Assembly: GCA_910578745.1 (NCBI GenBank)
Contig: CAJTSN010000030.1
Location: 14,271 to 20,035 of the forward strand
Length of the DNA stretch: 5,765 nucleotides
Source: an uncultured Bacilli bacterium
GTDB taxonomy: Bacteria > Bacillota_I > Bacilli_A > RF39 > UBA660
Direction: 5' to 3'
The notes below the pieces were generated by a model. The model made no database searches. It had not been told where the DNA came from and saw only the letters and a list, made by a program, of their open reading frames with translations. Within the stretch, counting starts at the first letter, position 1. Each line of letters opens with the position of its first letter. A program made the position numbers and the translations under genes. Below are positions 1-4,741 of the stretch, piece after piece.

Positions 1-356
1 GAATTTGATAGACTCTTTCATTTTTTAGCAGACAGTGGTCACTAAGAAATTCAAAATTTGTTTGAAAATGGCTGAATGAAAAAAGAAATGAAAGATGAAT
101 TCTCTATCGAGCAATGAAAAAGAATTCATTTATTGATTTTTAGTAATAGCGAATCAATAAAACATGTGAATTATCAACTAAAAGATTTTATAATTTAAAA
201 AACATTACAGAAATCGCAAAAATTGTTCTGATTTTAGAGCATTTTTTGTGTTTTTTTATATGATTACTTTCTTTAGTTTAATTCTGCAACAATTCTAATG
301 CATTTTCAAACAAACCTTTCTATTTCTAAATTTTATAATCTTATATTAGATAATGG
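1..356. other. Gene-free AT-rich stretch, possibly a decayed mobile element
   Basis: No open reading frame of useful length with a ribosome binding site is present on either strand. The first 45 bases read as a short open tail (14 codons ending in TAA at 43-45) that could be the end of a gene entering from the left. The frame around 180-270 gives about two dozen residues without a stop but has no start. Structure is present: a 14-bp perfect inverted repeat (57-70 with 301-314) and a smaller hairpin (95-102 with 122-129). These could be remains of an insertion sequence or a small non-coding element, but nothing identifies a family. Confidence 0.4.
57..314. repeat. 14-bp inverted repeat, arms 257 bp from outer edge to outer edge
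   Basis: TTTGTTTGAAAATG at 57-70 is the exact reverse complement of CATTTTCAAACAAA at 301-314. The arms enclose about 230 bp without a gene. The match does not extend convincingly on either side. The size and emptiness would fit a small non-autonomous element, but in DNA this AT-rich a 14-bp match may also arise by chance. Confidence 0.4.
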
Positions 357-385
357 TTGAATGCGTTTAGGTTGTATGCTATAAT
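357..385 (+). promoter_or_regulatory. Sigma-A type promoter for the GRAM-domain gene
   Basis: A -35 box TTGAAT (357-362) and a perfect -10 box TATAAT (380-385) are separated by exactly 17 bp. TG at 377-378 one base before the -10 box makes it an extended -10. Expected transcription start is about 391-393, just ahead of the AGGGAGG ribosome binding site at 397-403. Confidence 0.75.
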
Positions 386-417
386 TTGTTATAGTTAGGG
401 AGGATGAATAAAGAAAT

Positions 418-759
418 ATGGGAAAAAAAGGATTCGAATTAAAAGAAAATGAACAGCTATTTGCTGGAAATGTTACAGGCGATTGTTGGAAAATGCCAAA
501 TCAAACGATTGGAAGACAGGTCTCAGGAAAATATCATTTTACGGATAAGCGTGTTGCTTTTTTAGCTACGGGGTTAGTTGGCACAGGAAGTGTAAGTTGG
601 GAAATTGAAATGAAGGATATTGCTACAGTTAAGACATGTACTACTCCACCTTTCTTTCCATTTGGTATTTTGATTACTATGAAAAATGGGGATAAATATA
701 AACTATCTATTTTAAAGCGAAAAAAATACTTTGAGTGGATTTCACAACATGTAGCCTAA
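418..759 (+). CDS. Small GRAM/PH-like domain protein
   Basis: This 113-residue soluble protein has no signal peptide or membrane segment. It consists of a single domain resembling GRAM/bacterial PH folds: a basic lead-in strand, the typical turn 'SGKYHFTDKRVAFL' (about 36-49), a 'WEIEMKDIATV' strand (61-71), then 'FGILITMKNGDKYKLSI' (82-98) and a C-terminal helix with 'KYFEWI'. Bacterial members are poorly characterised; lipid or protein binding is inferred from the fold family. ATG 418 is the first start after an in-frame stop (409-411), and starting later would lose the first strand. The AGGGAGG site ends 14 bases upstream, which is unusually far. The gene has its own vegetative promoter and terminator, so it is not part of the sporulation genes that follow. 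Confidence 0.82.
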   Translation: MGKKGFELKENEQLFAGNVTGDCWKMPNQTIGRQVSGKYHFTDKRVAFLATGLVGTGSVSWEIEMKDIATVKTCTTPPFFPFGILITMKNGDKYKLSILKRKKYFEWISQHVA

Positions 760-784
760 AATCCATTCTTAAATGGTTCAAATT

Positions 785-823
785 AAGAATAATCTTTTCT
801 ATCAATGAAGGTTATTCTTTTTT
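785..823 (+). terminator. Rho-independent terminator after the GRAM-domain gene
   Basis: AAGAATAATC (785-794) pairs with GGTTATTCTT (810-819) as a 10-bp stem with one G-T pair and a 15-base loop. It ends in a run of six T residues (818-823). It separates the small protein gene from spoIIIAH. Confidence 0.75.
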
Positions 824-862
824 ACTATATAAAGATTATGTTTTTAACTTGTTTAAATATAG

Positions 863-890
863 GAATAAATACTTCCTTCCAGCATATTTT
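863..890 (+). promoter_or_regulatory. Candidate sigma-E promoter for spoIIIAH
   Basis: GAATAAA (863-869) and CATATTTT (883-890) are 13 bp apart, which partly fits the Bacillus sigma-E consensus (roughly GHATATT, about 13 bp, CATACAAT). The spacing equals that of the stronger gerM candidate. The -10 match is imperfect in the second half. The expected start near 897 would leave a short leader before the ribosome binding site at 906. Confidence 0.4.
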
Positions 891-905
891 TTAATAGAGA
901 AGACC

Positions 906-912
906 AGGAGGG
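906..912 (+). promoter_or_regulatory. Ribosome binding site setting the GTG start of spoIIIAH
   Basis: AGGAGGG (906-912) is a near-perfect anti-16S match. It lies seven bases before GTG at 920 and so selects this non-ATG start. Confidence 0.85.
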
Positions 913-919
913 ATTAAGA

Positions 920-1411
920 GTGATTAATAAAAAAAATTTGTGGTTTCTTACTTTATTTAGTTTAATTTTAGTGTTAAGTGTGTACTATATTACCATGCCA
1001 TCGGAACTTCTGTTAACAGGTGGTATAGCTAACGAGCCAGATAATAAGACGGTTGATGTAGAGAAAAGTGAAGTCTTACAGGCCCTTCGTGTACAAGCGG
1101 ATGAAGATTTGATGAAAGAGTTGGATTCTTTAAAACTGATTTTAAATGATGCTACAAAAAGTGCAGATGACAAAAATCAAGCTTTTGACAAAATGAAGGA
1201 ATTAAACATTAATAAAGCAAAGGAAACAGAATTAGAAAAATTAGTAGAAGAAAAGTTAAAGATTAAAGCTTTTATTAAAATTAAAGAAGACCAAATTAAA
1301 GTAATTGTTGATTCTAGTGAACATAGTACATCTTTGGCGAATTCCATTATGCGTTTATTACAAGAGGAATTTAATGAAAAAAAATACATCACTGTACAGT
1401 TTAAAGGCTAA
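920..1411 (+). CDS. spoIIIAH: Stage III sporulation protein AH (SpoIIIAH)
   Basis: SpoIIIAH is the mother-cell protein that spans the outer forespore membrane and binds SpoIIQ, forming a ring of the channel that keeps the engulfed forespore active. The 163-residue product shows the family's start (MINKKNLWFLTLFSLILVLS), with a transmembrane segment at about 7-25. A charged linker and helical region follow. At about 104-163 lies the compact YscJ/ring-building-like domain, ending 'YITVQFKG'. It is shorter than the roughly 218-residue Bacillus protein, mainly in the linker. In Bacillus it is the last of the eight-gene spoIIIA operon; here spoIIIAG is not directly upstream and a terminator precedes the gene, so it stands alone in this window. 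The gene starts at GTG 920 and ends inside its own terminator. Confidence 0.9.
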   Translation: MINKKNLWFLTLFSLILVLSVYYITMPSELLLTGGIANEPDNKTVDVEKSEVLQALRVQADEDLMKELDSLKLILNDATKSADDKNQAFDKMKELNINKAKETELEKLVEEKLKIKAFIKIKEDQIKVIVDSSEHSTSLANSIMRLLQEEFNEKKYITVQFKG

Positions 1412-1425
1412 TTGCCTTTTTTTTT
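1403..1425 (+). terminator. Rho-independent terminator overlapping the spoIIIAH stop codon
   Basis: AAAGGC (1403-1408) pairs with GCCTTT (1414-1419) around a five-base loop that contains the stop codon. It is followed by nine T residues in all (1417-1425). Confidence 0.85.
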
Positions 1426-1493
1426 GATGGATGGAAACAATCCAAAAAGTATATAGTCCTTTTATTTCTTTTCTATTTTAGGCTAATGTATTC

Positions 1494-1521
1494 ACTGATA
1501 TGGGTTCTTCTTCATAAAATA
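1494..1521 (+). promoter_or_regulatory. Sigma-K promoter for gerE
   Basis: AC (1494-1495), a 17-bp spacer and CATAAAATA (1513-1521) match the Bacillus sigma-K consensus (AC, 16-17 bp, CATANNNTA) at every defined position. Bacillus gerE is transcribed by sigma-K, so motif and gene agree. Confidence 0.65.
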
Positions 1522-1553
1522 CTATGAATGAATATAAACCACCCAACTTAGGA

Positions 1554-1561
1554 AGTGAGGG
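1554..1561 (+). promoter_or_regulatory. Ribosome binding site setting the TTG start of gerE
   Basis: AGTGAGGG (1554-1561) ends six bases before TTG 1568. No ATG or GTG in frame lies at a better distance, and the TTG gives an N-terminus that matches the GerE family. Confidence 0.75.
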
Positions 1562-1567
1562 AAAATC

Positions 1568-1774
1568 TTGAATAAAAGTGTACTTACTAAAAGAGAAAAA
1601 GAGGTATTTGAATTATTGATTTTGAATAAGACGACAAAAGAGATTGCTAAGGAATTAAAGATTAGTGAAAAAACAGTAAGAAATCATATTTCAAATGCTA
1701 TGCAAAAGCTTGGTGTTAAAGGAAGAGCAAGTGCTGTTGTAGAACTTTTAAAACTTGGTGAACTTTCTTTTTAG
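1568..1774 (+). CDS. gerE: Late sporulation transcription factor GerE
   Basis: GerE is a stand-alone LuxR-type DNA-binding domain that acts in the mother cell with sigma-K, activating and repressing late coat genes. The 68-residue product is all helix-turn-helix: 'LTKREKEVFELL' (6-17), then 'TTKEIAKELKISEKTVRNHI' (22-41), whose last helix recognises DNA, and 'AMQKLGVKGRASAVVELLKLGEL' (44-66) as the dimer helix. From memory this is almost the same as the 74-residue Bacillus subtilis protein; only the variable N-terminal residues are shorter. No receiver domain is present, which excludes an ordinary response regulator. The start is TTG 1568. A sigma-K promoter lies upstream and a terminator follows at once. 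The next gene is gerM; in B. subtilis gerE and gerM are also close neighbours. Confidence 0.96.
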   Translation: MNKSVLTKREKEVFELLILNKTTKEIAKELKISEKTVRNHISNAMQKLGVKGRASAVVELLKLGELSF

Positions 1775-1800
1775 AAAATCGCATGTTCGGCGATTTTTTT
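1775..1800 (+). terminator. Rho-independent terminator of gerE
   Basis: AAAATCGC (1775-1782) pairs with GCGATTTT (1790-1797) around a seven-base loop, with T residues to 1800. The stem begins one base after the gerE stop codon. The 3' part of the hairpin also carries the -35 box and spacer of the gerM promoter. Confidence 0.9.
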
Positions 1801-1808
1801 CATACAAT
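1781..1808 (+). promoter_or_regulatory. Sigma-E promoter for gerM, embedded in the gerE terminator
   Basis: GCATGTT (1781-1787), 13 bp, then CATACAAT (1801-1808). The -10 box equals the sigma-E consensus and the -35 box differs at one position. Bacillus gerM belongs to the sigma-E regulon. Expected transcription start (about 1814-1816) falls on the AGAGGTG ribosome binding site itself, so the leader would be only about ten bases. Confidence 0.6.
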
Positions 1809-1824
1809 TAACTAGAGGTGTTTT

Positions 1825-2775
1825 ATGCTGAAGAAAAGAGTTTTTAGAAAAATTATTATGACAACTGCTGTTTTGTTTTCCTGTTTTCTAATGAATGTCT
1901 TACCAGATAATGAATATGAGTATGTACAAAGCCTAAAATATGTTTCTAATTATCATGAAGAAGTGATTTACTTAATTGATCAATACCAAATGGTGGCAAG
2001 AACCAAAATAAAAGTAGAAGAGGAGAAAGATGTTAAAAAGAAGGCAAAACAGCTAATAGAAATGCTAATTAAAGAGGGCGAAGGCGAGGCAAAATTACCC
2101 AGCGGATTTAAAAATATGATTCCAAGTGATACAAAGATTATCGGTATTGACTATAAAGATTCTGTTTTAAAAATTAATTTTTCAAAAGAAATATTGAATA
2201 TTTCGGAAAAAGAAGAAGAGAAAATGATTGAAGCTATTATCTATACACTGATGGAAATCGAAGGTGTAGAAAAAATTATTCTTTATGTGCAAGATGAGAT
2301 TTTAACAAAACTTCCACATAGTAAAAAAAATTTACCAGCTACGCTAGATAGAAGCTATGGTATTAATAAAGAGTATATGATGGATAGTTATAAGGAGATT
2401 GATGCGGTTACCGTTTATTATGTAAGTAAGTATAATGAAGATTATTATTATGTACCAGTTACAAAATATATGAATGATTCTCGTGAGAAAATAAAAATAA
2501 TTATAGAACAGTTATCCAGTAGTCCTTTAACATCTACGAATTTAATGAGCTTTCTAAATAGTAATGCGAAACTACTTGCGACTCAGGAGGAAGTCGATAC
2601 ACTATTTTTAGTATTTAATGAATATATTTTTAGTGATATGGATACAAGAAATATTTTAGAAGAAGTTATTTATTCTATTAGTTTATCTGTACGTGATAAT
2701 TATGATGTAAAAGAGGTCGTTTTCCAATTAGGTGATTCACAAATTTATAAAAGTGTCATAAAAACTCTTGAATAA
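1825..2775 (+). CDS. gerM: Sporulation protein GerM, two GerMN domains
   Basis: GerM is a mother-cell envelope protein needed for sporulation and germination; in Bacillus subtilis it helps assemble the SpoIIIA-SpoIIQ complex. The 316-residue product begins with a basic stretch and a hydrophobic segment (about 9-26). Cys20 follows 'LFS', a poor but possible lipobox, so it may be a lipoprotein or stay anchored by the segment. Two GerMN repeats follow, at about 55-165 ('KKAKQLIEMLIKEG', then 'IPSDTKIIGIDYKDSVLKINFS') and about 194-313 ('VTVYYVSKYNEDYYYVPVTK', then 'LFLVFNEYIFSD'). The second is more diverged, lacking the usual proline- and glycine-rich turn. Length is close to the roughly 366-residue Bacillus protein. 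ATG 1825 has AGAGGTG six bases upstream. The gene shares a function with spoIIIAH 400 bp upstream. Its last codons overlap the tRNA promoter. Confidence 0.9.
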   Translation: MLKKRVFRKIIMTTAVLFSCFLMNVLPDNEYEYVQSLKYVSNYHEEVIYLIDQYQMVARTKIKVEEEKDVKKKAKQLIEMLIKEGEGEAKLPSGFKNMIPSDTKIIGIDYKDSVLKINFSKEILNISEKEEEKMIEAIIYTLMEIEGVEKIILYVQDEILTKLPHSKKNLPATLDRSYGINKEYMMDSYKEIDAVTVYYVSKYNEDYYYVPVTKYMNDSREKIKIIIEQLSSSPLTSTNLMSFLNSNAKLLATQEEVDTLFLVFNEYIFSDMDTRNILEEVIYSISLSVRDNYDVKEVVFQLGDSQIYKSVIKTLE

Positions 2776-2796
2776 GTATTTTAAATACGTTATAAT
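2768..2796 (+). promoter_or_regulatory. Sigma-A promoter of tRNA-Arg
   Basis: TTGAAT (2768-2773), 17 bp, then TATAAT (2791-2796): the same boxes and spacing as at 357-385. The -35 box overlaps the last codons and stop of gerM. Expected start is about 2803, some 19 bases before the mature tRNA. Confidence 0.75.
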
Positions 2797-2797
2797 G

Positions 2798-2821
2798 ATT
2801 GTGTTCTAGAAAGAGCACAAT
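2798..2821. repeat. 24-bp dyad across the tRNA-Arg transcription start
   Basis: ATTGTGTTCT (2798-2807), a four-base loop AGAA, then AGAGCACAAT (2812-2821) pair along all ten positions with one G-T pair. The dyad fills the space between the -10 box and the first base of the mature tRNA. No T-run follows, so it is not a normal terminator. It could be an operator-like site, or form a hairpin in RNA that reads through from gerM. Confidence 0.6.
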
Positions 2822-2898
<77 letters not shown>

Positions 2899-2907
2899 TT
2901 AGAAAAT

Positions 2908-2929
2908 AAGGCCTGTAAGGGCTTTTTTT
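2908..2929 (+). terminator. Terminator of tRNA-Arg
   Basis: AAGGCCT (2908-2914) folds on AGGGCTT (2918-2924) with a three-base loop and one internal G-G mismatch. It is followed by seven T residues in all. Confidence 0.65.
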
Positions 2930-3070
2930 GATTATTTTATTTACTTTTTGTCATTTAATACATACTTGTTTATTGTTATTTAAAAGGAAAGGAACTTTTT
3001 TTAATTGAATTGACACGAACAATAGATAAACAAAACATTCTGAAATTAAGAATAAAAATAGACAAAACGG

Positions 3071-3099
3071 TTTAAAAGAACTATTTCCTGTGATAAGAT
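3071..3099 (+). promoter_or_regulatory. Weak candidate promoter for the WYL regulator gene
   Basis: TTTAAA (3071-3076), 17 bp, then TAAGAT (3094-3099) preceded by TG at 3091-3092, i.e. an extended -10. Each box has two mismatches from consensus. The leader to the start codon would be about 65 bases. A TTGACA at 3010-3015 lacks a matching -10 box. The rest of 2930-3160 is plain AT-rich DNA. Confidence 0.3.
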
Positions 3100-3160
3100 A
3101 ATAAAAATTTTCTTTTTAATACAGAAAAATCGATTCTAAACAAGTTATCATTTAAAATTT

Positions 3161-3168
3161 AGGAGGTG
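3161..3168 (+). promoter_or_regulatory. Strong ribosome binding site of the WYL regulator
   Basis: AGGAGGTG (3161-3168) is a full anti-16S match, at good distance from ATG 3173. It is the strongest such site in the window. Confidence 0.85.
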
Positions 3169-3172
3169 TGCT

Positions 3173-3652
3173 ATGTCTAAAATTAGTAATGTATTAACAA
3201 TGATTGAATATTTGAGTTCTGGGAAAAAGTATAGTATAGCTGAATTATCCAAAAAGTTGGAAGTTTCTCCAAGAATGGTTCGAGTATACAAAGATGAAAT
3301 AGAAAAAGCAGGTATTTACATCGATACAGTGAAAGGTCCTTATGGCGGGTATGTGTTAAATCAAAATATAAATGTTCCTAAAAGATTTATAACACCCAAT
3401 GAAATTGATGTGAAAAATAAAGATTTCTTTAATTTAATGAATAGAGCAATTAAAGAAAAGAGAAAATGTCTTATAAAGTATTATTCTAAAGATACAAAAA
3501 ACATATCAAAAAGAATCATTCACCCTTATGATTTGATTTTACTAGGGTCAGAGTGGGGAGTGGCTGCCTATTGTGAATTCAAGGAAGAAATAAGACATTT
3601 TTATATTAATAGAATGAAAACGATAGAGTTATTAGAAAGTTTTTATAACTGA
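3173..3652 (+). CDS. Compact HTH-WYL transcriptional regulator
   Basis: The 159-residue protein joins an N-terminal DeoR/HTH_11-type winged helix (about 3-62; 'YSIAELSKKLEVSPRMVRVYKDEIEKAG', wing 'GPYGGY') to a WYL domain (about 84-154). The name-giving Trp-Tyr-Leu is Trp128-Gly-Val here, but the ligand-face arginines in 'IRHFYINRM' (141 and 147) remain. Ordinary WYL regulators are about 300-330 residues; the middle linker is only some 20 residues here and the C-terminal WCX extension is absent. The domain ends cleanly, so I read it as a natural short form, not a truncation. WYL proteins sense nucleic acids or nucleotides and often control defence genes; here it likely controls the genes after it, 57 bp downstream. 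The target and ligand cannot be told from sequence. Confidence 0.9.
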   Translation: MSKISNVLTMIEYLSSGKKYSIAELSKKLEVSPRMVRVYKDEIEKAGIYIDTVKGPYGGYVLNQNINVPKRFITPNEIDVKNKDFFNLMNRAIKEKRKCLIKYYSKDTKNISKRIIHPYDLILLGSEWGVAAYCEFKEEIRHFYINRMKTIELLESFYN

Positions 3653-3709
3653 CAGATATATTACCTCTTCTTTTGTTAAAATGGAATTAGCAAAAGGAGA
3701 GTTTTTATA

Positions 3710-4264
3710 ATGATTGAACATAAACATACTGAACCAGCAAAAATAAATTTTTCTAAGTTAGAAGAAAGAATAATGGCAATAAATGATCCATTTCTAGGAA
3801 AATTCAATAATGTTAGAGAAATGCTATACGAACTAACTATTGAAAATAAACCGACTTTAATTATGGCAACAGGTGGCTCTAAAGTGATTGCCTATTATTT
3901 ACAACTTATTATAGAAAGATTAGGTTTTACTGGAATTATTTGTGAAGTAATTGAACCAAGGGATTATTTTTATAAGGAAAATAGAGATAGTTTCTCTAAT
4001 TTGATTGCCATTTCAGCGAGTGGAAATACAAATGGTATAGAGGAAGCACTTACAAGTTTTAAAGGGAAAAAATATCTAGTTTGTGAGAAGAAAAATGATA
4101 CAAATTATAAAGTGATTTCTTGGGAAAATGAACTCTATGAGAGAGAAAAAAGTTTTATCTCTTTGGCAACGAGTTTAGGGCCAATTGCATTAATGCTTGA
4201 CTCAACGACATCATTAAATTTGGAATTAGGATCTAATGAAATCAAAAAAAAAACGGTAAGATAA
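3710..4264 (+). CDS. Double-SIS sugar-phosphate isomerase-like protein, N-terminal half (frame broken)
   Basis: The first of two SIS domains, as in the isomerase half of GlmS (fructose-6-phosphate to glucosamine-6-phosphate) or the deglycase FrlB. 'IMATGGSKVIAYYL' (51-64) and 'AISASGNTNGIEEAL' (100-114) are the sugar-phosphate binding loops; the second is the family signature Ser-x-Ser-Gly-x-Thr. No glutaminase domain precedes, so ammonia is not supplied from glutamine by this chain. ATG 3710 follows AAAGGAGAG (3693-3701). The frame ends after 184 residues, just beyond a run of ten A residues (4244-4253), while the second SIS domain continues one frame back (-1). A -1 shift at this run would give one 343-residue protein, the normal size for this family. 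The gene may be a recent pseudogene, be decoded by slippage, or reflect a base-count error in the run. Confidence 0.82.
   Translation: MIEHKHTEPAKINFSKLEERIMAINDPFLGKFNNVREMLYELTIENKPTLIMATGGSKVIAYYLQLIIERLGFTGIICEVIEPRDYFYKENRDSFSNLIAISASGNTNGIEEALTSFKGKKYLVCEKKNDTNYKVISWENELYEREKSFISLATSLGPIALMLDSTTSLNLELGSNEIKKKTVR
4244..4253 (+). other. A10 run: likely slippage site joining the two SIS halves
   Basis: The frame-0 codons are AAA AAA AAA ACG. The heptamer A AAA AAA at 4246-4252 is a canonical -1 slippery site, and ten A residues are also long enough for RNA polymerase slippage. The upstream frame is open to 4261 and the downstream frame opens only at 4240 (TGA at 4237-4239), so any shift must occur within 4240-4261. 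No strong stimulatory hairpin or internal Shine-Dalgarno site is seen nearby. Confidence 0.65.
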
Positions 4265-4269
4265 AAGAA

Positions 4270-4740
4270 TTGCTAATTAAAAGTGCAAATAAAATAGATA
4301 GATTACAGCTTAATTTTAAGGATACATCTTTAATTCAAATAATGAGTGGATATGAAACTAAGACATCGAGTAGTGTTTTAGAATCGAATTTAGCTGAAGT
4401 TGGTCTTTGTGCTCCAGTAATTCATGATAAAGGTTCTTACTGTCATGGAAGAAGTAATTTATTATTTAAGTATTCAAAGAGTTGTATCATTTATTTAACG
4501 CATGAATTAAAAGATTTAGATAATTTACTTATTCATTCTATAAATGATGAGTATCCTAATTTGACTATATTTAATACAGAAGATTTAGATGAGAATATAT
4601 TTTGGAAAGAATACTATTTAATGCTTCAAATGTATTTTTTATCTAAAAAGATTGCTGATGATAAAAATATTGATTTAACAATGCCAGAATATAACCCAAG
4701 ACTTGTTAAAAAAATGTATAATTTTAAAGGAGAGATGTAG
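4270..4740 (+). CDS. Double-SIS sugar-phosphate isomerase-like protein, C-terminal half
   Basis: This frame holds the second SIS domain, which carries the catalytic residues in GlmS. 'VLESNLAEVGLCAP' (about 36-49 from TTG 4270) aligns with the GlmS helix holding Glu488, and 'SYCHGRSN' (56-63) with the loop holding the ring-opening His504. The distance from Glu43 to His59 is 16 residues, as between 488 and 504. The C-terminal 'DLTMPEYNPRLVKKMY' resembles the GlmS tail with its catalytic lysine. A free start at TTG 4270 is doubtful: there is no Shine-Dalgarno site, and in-frame codons run unbroken back to the A10 run, giving a plausible interdomain helix. So this is best read as the second half of the gene beginning at 3710. 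It ends one base before the next gene. Confidence 0.72.
   Translation: MLIKSANKIDRLQLNFKDTSLIQIMSGYETKTSSSVLESNLAEVGLCAPVIHDKGSYCHGRSNLLFKYSKSCIIYLTHELKDLDNLLIHSINDEYPNLTIFNTEDLDENIFWKEYYLMLQMYFLSKKIADDKNIDLTMPEYNPRLVKKMYNFKGEM
4726..4733 (+). promoter_or_regulatory. Ribosome binding site fixing the start of the HAM1-like gene
   Basis: AAAGGAGA (4726-4733) lies eight bases before ATG 4742. It supports that start over the longer in-frame option at 4703, which would overlap the upstream gene and has no such site. Confidence 0.8.
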
Positions 4741-4741
4741 T

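Noticed and set aside
735..917. 60-codon open frame on the + strand between the GRAM gene and spoIIIAH
   Set aside because: It overlaps the GRAM gene, runs through a terminator hairpin and the spoIIIAH promoter region, has no ribosome binding site, and its product resembles no protein.
985..1392. Two open frames on the - strand (985-1173 and 1177-1392)
   Set aside because: They lie entirely opposite spoIIIAH, lack ribosome binding sites and have the composition expected of antisense shadows.
1568..1774. Output domain of a truncated LuxR-type response regulator
   Set aside because: The sequence matches stand-alone GerE, with its own start and sigma-K promoter; no receiver domain is encoded upstream in any frame.
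3010..3038. Sigma-A promoter using the perfect TTGACA at 3010
   Set aside because: The bases 16-18 bp downstream (AAACAT region) do not form a -10 box.
4703..4741. Longer start for the HAM1-like gene at ATG 4703
   Set aside because: It would overlap the SIS frame, lacks a ribosome binding site, and adds residues ahead of the family's normal beginning; ATG 4742 has AAAGGAGA at good distance.
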